From Clostridiales bacterium (GTDB lineage Bacteria; Bacillota; Clostridia; Oscillospirales; Acutalibacteraceae): a stretch of 20,723 nt of DNA. The notes below the pieces were generated by a model. The model saw only the letters and a list, made by a program, of their open reading frames with translations, was not told the DNA's origin and ran no database searches. The stretch covers positions 24,726 through 45,448 of the forward strand of contig DXXH01000011.1 of assembly GCA_019416395.1 (NCBI GenBank), written 5' to 3'. A program made the translations under genes and the position numbers. Positions 7,236 to 13,793 of this stretch are shown one piece after another; the stretch's first letter is position 1; each line of letters opens with the position of its first letter.

Positions 7236-7664
7236 TCACCCCTGGCCCAGGGCTTCCTGGATCTGGGCATGGTAGGCGGGACAGGCTTTTTTCAGGGACA
7301 CCGGCCGCCCCGACGCCCCCAGGAAACAGTGCTCCGTTCTTCCCAGGCACCGCACCGCGCCGGTGGCCTGGTCCCGGACCACATAGGAAAAGGCGATCCT
7401 GGTGCCGGTATACTGCTCCACCTTGGTTTCGATTTCCACCGTCTCCCCAAAGCGGGTCATGGACCGGTATTCCGCCTCCGCTTTCAGCACCGGGCTCATC
7501 ACACCCAGCTCTTCCATGGCGGCATATCCAAACCCGCCTTGGTCCATGAGCCAGGTACGGGCTTCCTCAAACCACCGGATATAATTGGAATGGTGCACGC
7601 AGTTCATCTTGTCCGTTTCGTAATACTGCACCGTATGCTTGTAAAAAACAGGTTCCAAAATCAT
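7236..7664 (-). CDS. Acyl-CoA thioesterase, hotdog fold (4HBT/YbgC-like)
   Basis: A 142-aa protein of the usual size for single hotdog-domain thioesterases. The N-terminal segment YYETDKMNCVHHSNYIRWFE (about 14-33) lines up with the YbgC pattern YxDTDxxGxVYHxxYxxxFE. It keeps the catalytic Asp (D18) and the conserved His (H25), although the usual Gly and Val positions differ. The rest matches the domain: a central helix and strands such as VEIETKVEQYTGTRIAFSYV. It should hydrolyse a short, branched or aromatic acyl-CoA in the cytoplasm; the substrate is not readable. The ATG at 7664 follows GGAGAGGAGCG. It is divergent from the acyl-CoA dehydratase activase operon, which may link both to CoA-ester metabolism, but that is inference. 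Confidence 0.88.
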   Translation of the reverse strand: MILEPVFYKHTVQYYETDKMNCVHHSNYIRWFEEARTWLMDQGGFGYAAMEELGVMSPVLKAEAEYRSMTRFGETVEIETKVEQYTGTRIAFSYVVRDQATGAVRCLGRTEHCFLGASGRPVSLKKACPAYHAQIQEALGQG

Positions 7665-7704
7665 CGCTCCTCTCCGGATTCAAAAGGCGTTCCACCTTGC
7701 AATC

Positions 7705-7713
7705 ATTGTAGCA
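7705..7713 (-). promoter_or_regulatory. Extended -10 promoter of the thioesterase gene
   Basis: The minus strand reads TGCTACAAT: an extended TGN element directly before TACAAT. No convincing -35 box lies 17 bp upstream, only a T-run, which fits an extended -10 promoter. Confidence 0.55.
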
Positions 7714-7809
7714 CATTCTGAAAAAAAGTGGGACCTCACTCAAAATTTCCCGCATACCCCCGCCCCCTGGGCGCATACCTTTTTCCAGAGGTTGGACAGG
7801 GTCGAAATA

Positions 7810-7838
7810 TTGATTTTTCCAGGGAAAAATGCTATCAT
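7810..7838 (+). promoter_or_regulatory. Promoter with built-in operator palindrome, activase operon
   Basis: TTGATT (7810-7815), 17-bp spacer, TATCAT (7833-7838) with TGC just before the -10. A perfect inverted repeat ATTTTTCC-AG-GGAAAAAT (7813-7830) overlaps the -35 box and most of the spacer. A half-site TTTTTCCAG lies at 7780-7788. A bound regulator would block RNA polymerase; its identity is unknown. Confidence 0.72.
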
Positions 7839-7844
7839 GAATTC

Positions 7845-8062
7845 GTACAGCTTTTCAACAATTTCAATCCAGGTAAAATTTGAGAAATATTTTTAAAAAT
7901 GTTTTTCTTCTTTTGATTTTTATAGGTTTTATGATGGGACCTCTCGGGCCGGCGAACCTGCTTGTTCGCTGGGGATCGAAAGGTGCTGCCGGAATTTTTC
8001 CCATATTGTTTGAAAAATTTCCCGGCGCTTGGGTTAGAGTCGGAAAGGAAGATTGAAAAAAG
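7845..8062 (+). promoter_or_regulatory. Structured 5' leader of the activase operon
   Basis: About 218 bases lie between the predicted start site and the ATG. The first ~90 are AT-rich. Hairpin 1 spans 7939-7984: inner arms 7949-7957/7964-7972 (nine pairs, one G-U, six-base loop) and outer arms 7939-7947/7976-7984 (one mismatch). Hairpin 2 spans 7985-8028: GCCGG-AATTTTTC pairs with GAAAAATT-TC-CCGGC across an 11-base loop, with one two-base bulge, and two further GC pairs extend the base. No T-run follows, so neither is a standard terminator. Hairpin 2 ends about 15 bases before the ribosome site. I could not match it to a known riboswitch class. The stretch 7714-7809 upstream holds only the -35 side of both promoters and a half-site. 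Confidence 0.55.
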
Positions 8063-10987
8063 ATGAAAATCGGTTTGGACGTGGGTTCCACCACCCTGAA
8101 ATGTATGGTTTACGACCGGCAGGATCAGCCGGTGTACCAGGAGTATGAACGTCATTATTCCCAGATCGCGGAAAAGGCTTCCGGAATGCTCACCCGCATT
8201 CAGGAAAAATTCCCCCAGGAAAAACGGGCGTCCCTGTGCGTGTCCGGCTCGGCCGGCATGGGGCTGGCGGAAGATCTGGGAATTCCCTTTGTGCAGGAAG
8301 TGTACGCCACCCGCACCGCCACCAAAAAATACATACCCGATGCCGACGTGGTCATCGAGCTGGGCGGCGAGGACGCCAAGATCCTGTTCCTCTCCGGCTC
8401 CATGGAAGTGCGCATGAACGGTTCCTGCGCCGGAGGCACAGGCGCTTTTATCGACCAGATGGCCACCCTGCTGAACATCACCCCCACAGAGCTCAACGAC
8501 ATCGCCGGGGAAAGCCAGCGCTCTTACAGCATCGCTTCCCGGTGCGGCGTGTTCGCCAAGTCGGATATCCAGGCCCTTTTGAACCAGGGCGCTCAGAAAA
8601 ACGACATTGCCGCCAGCATCCTCACCGCCGTGGTGAACCAGACCATTGCCGGTCTGGCCCAGGGCCGGGAAATCGAGGGCAACGTGGTGTATTTGGGCGG
8701 GCCGCTCACCTTCTTCTCCCAGCTGCGGGCCGCTTTTGACCGGATCCTGGGCGTGACCGGGGTGTGTCCGGAAAATTCCCTGTACTATGTGGCGGCAGGC
8801 GCGGCCCTGGCCAATACAGGTGAGGAATTCGACCTGGCCGAAATCACCGGCCGCATCGCCAACTACAGCTCCAGCCACCACTACCAGAGCAGCGCCGCCC
8901 TCTTCCAAAACCAGGAAGAATATCGGGAATTCACCCAGCGCCACCAGAAGGACAGCGTCCCCACCGACGCCCCCCTGCTGGAAGACAAAATCGCCTACGT
9001 GGGCATTGACGCTGGTTCCACCACGGTGAAAGCCGTGGCCATCAACTCCAAGGAAGAGATCATCTATTCCCGGTACCTGCCCAACTCCGGCAACCCGGTG
9101 CCCTTGGCCCGGGACTTCCTGACGGATCTGTACCAGAAATTCCCCGGCATTCAAATCCGCTCTTCCGCTTCCACGGGATACGGGGAAGAGATCATCAAAA
9201 ATGCCTTTGGCCTGGACATGGGTGTGGTGGAAACCATCGCCCACTTTACCGCCGCCAAGAAATTCGAGCCCAACGTGGACTTTATCATCGACATCGGCGG
9301 CCAGGACATCAAATGTTTTAAAATCAAAAACGGCACCATCGACAATATTTTCCTCAACGAAGCCTGTTCCTCGGGCTGCGGCTCCTTCTTGCAGACCTTC
9401 GCCGGGGCGCTGGGCTACCAGATGGCGGATTTCGCCAAATGCGGCCTGTTTGCCGACAGCCCGGTGGATTTGGGTTCCCGCTGCACCGTGTTTATGAATT
9501 CTTCGGTCAAGCAGGCCCAGAAGGACGGCGCCACCATTGAGAATATTTCCGCCGGCCTTTCCACCAGCGTGGTGAAAAACGCCCTGTATAAAGTGATCCG
9601 GGTCACCGACGCCAAAAGCCTGGGAGACCACATTGTGGTCCAGGGCGGCACCTTCTTAAACGACGCCGTGCTCCGGGCCTTCGAGAAGGAAATCGGCAAA
9701 AACGTGATCCGGCCTTCCGTGTCCGGCCTGATGGGCGCTTACGGCGCGGCCCTGTACTCCAAGGAAAAGGGCCGGGGCCAAAGCGGGATCATCGGCCCGG
9801 AAGAGCTGAAAAACTTCACCCATGAGGTAAAGGCCATCGCCTGCAACGGCTGCCAGAACCACTGCCGCCTGACGGTGAACACCTTCGCCAACGGCGCCCG
9901 GTACATCGCCGGCAACCGGTGCGACAAGCCTTTGCACAAAAAGAGTCCCACCTCGCAATACAACTTGTATGACTACAAAAAGCAGCTTTTGGCCTCTTAC
10001 GCTCCCTGCGACGGACCCCGGGGAACCATCGGCATTCCCATGGGCCTGAACATGTTTGAGCTGCTTCCCTTCTGGTATACCTTCTTCACCAAGCTGGGCT
10101 TCGGGGTGGTCCATTCTCCCGAATCCGACCGGAAGCTGTATTTCCGCGGCCAGCACACCATTCCCTCGGACACGGTGTGCTATCCCGCCAAGCTGATGCA
10201 CGGCCACATAGAGGCCCTGCTGGACATGAAGCCCGACGCCATTTTCTACCCCTGCATGAGCTACAATCTGGACGAGCATCTGGGGGATAACCATTATAAC
10301 TGCCCGGTGGTGGCCTATTATCCCGAAGTGCTGGACGCCAACATCGCGGCACTGGAAAACGTGAAATTCATCTACGATTACGTGGGCCTGCACCGGCGGA
10401 AGGATTTCCCGGGAAAGATGACCAACATCTTGGCCCGGTACTTTGATCCCATTCCGGAAAAAGAGGTGAAAGCCGCTTCCGACGCGGCCTACGCGGAATA
10501 TTACGCCCACATGGAGCGGATCCACAAGAAGGGGCAGGAATATCTGGCCCTGGCAAAAGAGCAAAACCTGCCGGTCATCGTTCTTTCCGGCCGGCCCTAC
10601 CATTTGGATTCGGAGATCAACCACGGCATCGACAAGCTGATTTGCGAATGCGGCGCCGTGGTGGTGACGGAAGATTCCGTCAGCGAGCTGGAACACAAAT
10701 TCGCCACCGGGGTGCTGAACCAATGGACTTACCACGCCCGGCTGTACGCCGCCGCCAAGTATGTGGTGGACAGCGGGGATAAGCGGATCAACCTGGTGCA
10801 GCTGGTATCCTTCGGCTGCGGCGTGGACGCCATTACCGGCGACGAGGTCCGCTCCATTTTGGAATCCGGCGACCGGATCTATACCCAGATCAAAATCGAC
10901 GAAATCACCAACCTGGGCGCTGTGCGGATCCGCTTGCGCAGCCTATTCGCCGCCCTGGGCCTCGGCACCGAAGCTACCCCGGACTGA
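8063..10987 (+). CDS. Double-headed acyl-CoA dehydratase activase (BadF/HgdC type) with C-terminal DUF2229-like region
   Basis: A 974-aa cytoplasmic protein. Two ASKHA-type ATPase domains of the HgdC/BadF/BcrA family stand in tandem. Domain 1 (about 1-255) has DVGSTT, GGEDAK, NGSCAGGTGAF (C122) and ASRCGVFAKSD (C161). Domain 2 (about 310-568) has DAGSTT, GGQDIK, NEACSSGCGSF (C435, C439) and GSRCTVFMNS (C474). In HgdC the corresponding two cysteines per subunit hold one [4Fe-4S] cluster between two subunits; here one chain could supply all four. The remainder (about 588-974) resembles DUF2229 and begins with a cysteine cluster CNGCQNHC (594-601) plus C620. Family members use ATP to push an electron of very low potential into a dehydratase. 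The actual substrate is unknown. The ATG at 8063 follows GAAAGGA about 13 bases upstream. It leads an operon with the next two genes. Confidence 0.92.
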   Translation: MKIGLDVGSTTLKCMVYDRQDQPVYQEYERHYSQIAEKASGMLTRIQEKFPQEKRASLCVSGSAGMGLAEDLGIPFVQEVYATRTATKKYIPDADVVIELGGEDAKILFLSGSMEVRMNGSCAGGTGAFIDQMATLLNITPTELNDIAGESQRSYSIASRCGVFAKSDIQALLNQGAQKNDIAASILTAVVNQTIAGLAQGREIEGNVVYLGGPLTFFSQLRAAFDRILGVTGVCPENSLYYVAAGAALANTGEEFDLAEITGRIANYSSSHHYQSSAALFQNQEEYREFTQRHQKDSVPTDAPLLEDKIAYVGIDAGSTTVKAVAINSKEEIIYSRYLPNSGNPVPLARDFLTDLYQKFPGIQIRSSASTGYGEEIIKNAFGLDMGVVETIAHFTAAKKFEPNVDFIIDIGGQDIKCFKIKNGTIDNIFLNEACSSGCGSFLQTFAGALGYQMADFAKCGLFADSPVDLGSRCTVFMNSSVKQAQKDGATIENISAGLSTSVVKNALYKVIRVTDAKSLGDHIVVQGGTFLNDAVLRAFEKEIGKNVIRPSVSGLMGAYGAALYSKEKGRGQSGIIGPEELKNFTHEVKAIACNGCQNHCRLTVNTFANGARYIAGNRCDKPLHKKSPTSQYNLYDYKKQLLASYAPCDGPRGTIGIPMGLNMFELLPFWYTFFTKLGFGVVHSPESDRKLYFRGQHTIPSDTVCYPAKLMHGHIEALLDMKPDAIFYPCMSYNLDEHLGDNHYNCPVVAYYPEVLDANIAALENVKFIYDYVGLHRRKDFPGKMTNILARYFDPIPEKEVKAASDAAYAEYYAHMERIHKKGQEYLALAKEQNLPVIVLSGRPYHLDSEINHGIDKLICECGAVVVTEDSVSELEHKFATGVLNQWTYHARLYAAAKYVVDSGDKRINLVQLVSFGCGVDAITGDEVRSILESGDRIYTQIKIDEITNLGAVRIRLRSLFAALGLGTEATPD

Positions 10988-10989
10988 GT

Positions 10990-11249
10990 CCGGTTTCAAG
11001 ACGCGGGACCGTGCGCTTCGCTTACTCCCAGCGCAGAAAACCGGTAGCCTTGTGTCCGCGGGGGTTGCACAAAGTGGGGATCGTATCCTCGTACACCGTT
11101 GCCGGTAACTTACAGTAAATCTCACGGCGCGGACGTGCATTGATGCCCCGCACAGCGCGCAGCGAAGCAAGCCGCCCGTGGCGTGACTTGCCAGGAGTGC
11201 AACCCCCGCGACTGAAATGTTCTTTGCTTGCTTTCTCTCAAGAAAGTAA
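10990..11249. repeat. Palindrome-rich intergenic element between activase and dehydratase-like genes
   Basis: The 277-base gap is packed with inverted repeats. CCGGTTT/AAACCGG lies at 10990-10996 and 11038-11044. A perfect 14-bp pair CGCGGGGGTTGCAC/GTGCAACCCCCGCG lies at 11057-11070 and 11197-11210. GCTTCGCT/AGCGAAGC lies at 11015-11022 and 11161-11168, interleaved with the 14-bp pair. A local hairpin TTGCTTTCT-CTCA-AGAAAGTAA (11228-11249) lies just before the next ribosome site. A direct repeat GACTGA occurs at 10982-10987, ending in the activase stop codon, and at 11210-11215 beside the right arm. It looks like a small dispersed, non-autonomous element or a structured RNA. No transposase is present. 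Confidence 0.6.
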
Positions 11250-11264
11250 GGGAAAGGAGACGTT

Positions 11265-12581
11265 ATGTCAGATAACCAACACCGGGTGGAATTCACCCGG
11301 GAAATGAAAAAAGATTACACCATCATCACGCCCAATATGGCGCCTATACACTTTGAGCTGATAAAAAACGTGCTGGAAAGCTTTGGCTTCCACATTGAGC
11401 TTCTGCGTACCACCGGCCGGGAAATCGTGGATGAGGGCTTGAAATACGTGCACAACGATACCTGCTATCCTGCCCTGCTCTCCATCGGGCAGCTGATGCA
11501 CGCCCTGCACAGCGGCAAATATGACCTGCATAAGGTGGCCCTGATTATGACCCAGACCGGCGGCGGCTGCCGGGCGTCCAACTACATCCACCTGCTGCGG
11601 AAAGCCCTGAAGAAAGACGGCCTGGACTTTATCCCGGTGATCTCCGTAAACCTGTCGGGCTTGGAATCCAACCCCGGGTTTAAAATCACCCTGCCCATGA
11701 TCCGCCGGGCCATTGCCGCCCTGACCTACGGCGACCTGCTGATGCTGCTGAAAAACCAGACCAAACCCTATGAGGTCAACGCCGGGGAAAGCGACGGCCT
11801 GGTGAGCCAGTGGATCCAGAAACTGACCAAGCTCTTTGAGGAAGGAAAAGCCTTCTCCCAGCGGGAAGTGCGGGAGTATTTCGACCAGATCGCCCAGTCC
11901 TTCGCGGATATCCAGCGCCGTGACGTGGTGAAAACCAAGGTGGGCGTGGTAGGAGAAATCTACGTGAAGTATTCCCCCCTGGCCAACAACGACCTGGAAC
12001 AATTCCTTTTCCAGCAGGATTGCGAGGTCATGGTTCCCGGGATTTTGGCCTTCATGATCTTCAAGGTGGACAACCGGCTAGAAGATATCCGGCTTTACGG
12101 CGGCAACCAGGCGAAAAAACAGGTTTGCACCCTGCTGAAATGGTACTTTACCAAGTACGAAACCGACCTGATCGCCGCGGTGAAGAAGTTCCCCCAGTTT
12201 ACCGCACCCGCCCCCTACGCCCATTTGAAGGAGCTGGCAGGTAAGGTCATCGGCTATGGCTGCAAGATGGGAGAAGGCTGGCTGCTCACCGCCGAGGCCA
12301 TGGAGCTGGTGGAAAGCGGCTATGGCAATGTGGTCTGCGCCCAGCCCTTTGGCTGCCTGCCCAACCACATTGTGGGCAAGGGCATGATCCGCAAGGTGAA
12401 AAAGCTCTATCCCCAGGCCAATATCGTCCCCATCGACTACGACCCCAGCGCCACCCAGGTCAACCAGGAAAACCGCATCAAGCTGATGCTGGCTGTGGCA
12501 CGGGAATGCACCGCCCCTGCCCAGAAGGGGAAGCAGGCGGAAACGCAAGCCCCTTCCGCCCCGGCTCCGGCCCAGGCGTAA
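11265..12581 (+). CDS. 2-hydroxyacyl-CoA dehydratase-like protein (HgdB/DUF2229-associated)
   Basis: A 438-aa cytoplasmic protein. It resembles the C-terminal part of long activase-dehydratase proteins of Clostridia and, more distantly, the HgdA/HgdB subunits that bind a [4Fe-4S] cluster and eliminate water from 2-hydroxyacyl-CoA. Candidate cluster cysteines are C67 in NDTCYPALLSIGQ, C102 in TGGGCRASNY, C333 in GYGCKMGEGW, and C358 and C364 in CAQPFGCLPNH. The last ~20 residues (KGKQAETQAPSAPAPAQA) are low complexity. The ATG at 11265 has an ideal AAAGGAG five bases upstream, so it is independently translated and not a frameshift fragment. It follows the activase after the palindromic element and shares its strand and probably its transcript. 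A true enzyme or an electron carrier without dehydratase activity are both possible. Confidence 0.84.
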   Translation: MSDNQHRVEFTREMKKDYTIITPNMAPIHFELIKNVLESFGFHIELLRTTGREIVDEGLKYVHNDTCYPALLSIGQLMHALHSGKYDLHKVALIMTQTGGGCRASNYIHLLRKALKKDGLDFIPVISVNLSGLESNPGFKITLPMIRRAIAALTYGDLLMLLKNQTKPYEVNAGESDGLVSQWIQKLTKLFEEGKAFSQREVREYFDQIAQSFADIQRRDVVKTKVGVVGEIYVKYSPLANNDLEQFLFQQDCEVMVPGILAFMIFKVDNRLEDIRLYGGNQAKKQVCTLLKWYFTKYETDLIAAVKKFPQFTAPAPYAHLKELAGKVIGYGCKMGEGWLLTAEAMELVESGYGNVVCAQPFGCLPNHIVGKGMIRKVKKLYPQANIVPIDYDPSATQVNQENRIKLMLAVARECTAPAQKGKQAETQAPSAPAPAQA

Positions 12582-12626
12582 GGGGACACCGGTCCGGCGA
12601 AAGGGAACCGGAAATTCTTTTGGGAG

Positions 12627-12643
12627 CTTTTCCACGGGAAAAG
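12627..12643 (+). other. Perfect hairpin before the degV ribosome site
   Basis: CTTTTCC-ACG-GGAAAAG, a seven-pair stem with a three-base loop. It ends about two bases before the GAGAGGAG ribosome site of the degV gene and lies in the 78-base gap after the dehydratase-like gene. No T-run follows, so it is not a terminator; it may tune RNA stability or translation. Confidence 0.5.
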
Positions 12644-12659
12644 AGAGAGGAGTGGGAAT

Positions 12660-13520
12660 ATGGCACATCGGAAGGTTATTTTAAGCGCTGACAGCACCTG
12701 TGACCTGGGAGAAGAACTCAAGACCCGGTACAACGTGCAGTATTACCCCTTTCACATTATTCTGGAAGGGAAGGATTACCAGGATAACGTGGACATTCAC
12801 GTCCAGCAGATCTACCAGGCCTATTACGACCGGAAGGCCCTTCCCGCTACGGCCGCCATCAATGTGGAAGAATACGTGGACTACTTTCGCCCCTGGGTGG
12901 ACCAGGGCTTCGACGTGATCCACTTCTGCCTGGGGGGCGCCCTTTCCAGCGCCCAGCGCAATTGCGTGCTGGCAGCCCGGGAACTGGGGGGCCATGTGTT
13001 CCCCATCGACAGCTGCAACCTGTCCACGGGCATTGGCTTGCAGATCATTGAGGCCGGGGAGCGGATCCAGGCGGGTATGCCTGCCGCGGAAATCGCCCAG
13101 GCCATGGCGGGAATTATCCCCCACTGCCACGCCAGCTTTATTCTGGACACATTGGAATTTATGCGGGCCGGGGGCAGATGCTCCGCCATTGTAGCGGTAG
13201 GCGCCAATCTTTTGTCCTTGAAGCCCTGCATCGAGGTGGACAACTCCAACGGCTCCATGAAGGTGGGGAAAAAATACCGGGGGAACCTGAAAAAGGTCCT
13301 GCCCCAGTACGTCCGCGACAAGCTGACCCAATACGACAACATCAAACGGGACCACCTGTTTATCACCTATTCCACCATTGACCCCAGCTATGTGGAACTG
13401 GTCCGCCAGGCGGTTTTAGAGGTGATGGATTTCCGGGAAATCCACATCACCACCGCCAGCTGCACCATCGCTTCCCACTGCGGCCCAAACACCTTGGGGA
13501 TCCTGTTTGAAACAGAATAA
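12660..13520 (+). CDS. DegV family fatty-acid-binding protein (FakB-like)
   Basis: A 286-aa protein of standard DegV length. It has the N-terminal strand and DST motif (VILSADSTCDLG, D11-S12-T13). The lipid-head-group segment is LGGALSSAQRNC (91-102), where most family members have a Ser-Gly-Thr string. Also present are DTLEFMRAGGR (163-173) and the C-terminal HCGPNTLGI (273-281). Characterised members hold a fatty acid in the pocket and present its carboxylate to the kinase FakA, which makes acyl-phosphate for phospholipid synthesis. No fakA gene is in the window. The ATG at 12660 has GAGAGGAG about nine bases upstream. The gene is last in the activase operon and is followed by a strong terminator, so a shared role in acyl-group handling is plausible but unproven. 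Confidence 0.93.
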   Translation: MAHRKVILSADSTCDLGEELKTRYNVQYYPFHIILEGKDYQDNVDIHVQQIYQAYYDRKALPATAAINVEEYVDYFRPWVDQGFDVIHFCLGGALSSAQRNCVLAARELGGHVFPIDSCNLSTGIGLQIIEAGERIQAGMPAAEIAQAMAGIIPHCHASFILDTLEFMRAGGRCSAIVAVGANLLSLKPCIEVDNSNGSMKVGKKYRGNLKKVLPQYVRDKLTQYDNIKRDHLFITYSTIDPSYVELVRQAVLEVMDFREIHITTASCTIASHCGPNTLGILFETE

Positions 13521-13526
13521 GACCAT

Positions 13527-13558
13527 GCGGCGGCCTGTTACGGGCTGCCGCTTTTTTT
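13527..13558 (+). terminator. Terminator of the activase-degV operon
   Basis: A nine-pair stem (GCGGCGGCC with GGCTGCCGC, one G-U pair), a short loop around TGTTACG, then seven T. It begins six bases after the degV stop codon. Confidence 0.92.
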
Positions 13559-13701
13559 GCTCTTTTCCCAAGCTTTTCCCTTTCCTTATATTTTGAAAAT
13601 CGTCTCCGGCGTTCTCTCGTAAAATGGCCGCTCTTTCTCTTCCGGTTTTTGTCCAAAACGACGAATTTGCAAAATTTCCTTAAAAAATTGGTAAAATCTT
13701 A

Positions 13702-13730
13702 TTGCACTTTCCAAATGGGTTGTGTAATAT
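13702..13730 (+). promoter_or_regulatory. Promoter of the MATE gene
   Basis: TTGCAC (13702-13707), 17-bp spacer, TAATAT (13725-13730), giving a leader of about 57 bases. The AT-rich stretch 13559-13701 before it holds nothing else that I can recognise. Confidence 0.68.
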
Positions 13731-13793
13731 GATATCTGTTTCTTTCACCGGATTTTCTCCCGGCGAACTATTTCTTTTGGAGGTGCGTGACTT

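Noticed and set aside
7236..7260. Possible terminator at the end of the thioesterase gene
   Set aside because: CCCTGGGCCAGGG is palindromic but lies inside the coding end and is followed by A-rich sequence on that strand, not a T-run.
7899..7916. A tiny frame Met-Phe-Phe-Phe-Phe-stop in the activase leader, suggestive of a phenylalanine attenuator
   Set aside because: There is no ribosome site before the ATG and the run arises from a T-rich stretch. The following hairpins lack a terminator T-run, so the attenuation model has little support.
7939..8028. Assignment of the leader to a known riboswitch such as ZTP, THF, T-box or c-di-GMP
   Set aside because: None of the conserved sequence blocks of these classes could be found in the hairpins.
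7835..10735. Long minus-strand frames of 598 and 359 codons opposite the activase gene
   Set aside because: They are antisense to two complete ATPase domains, have His/Gly/Val-rich composition without motifs, and lack promoters and ribosome sites.
10943..11296. A 117-codon minus-strand frame covering the palindromic intergenic element
   Set aside because: It overlaps both flanking genes, has no ribosome site and is best explained as a chance frame through a dispersed repeat. Its sequence looked faintly familiar as a spurious hypothetical protein, which I cannot verify.
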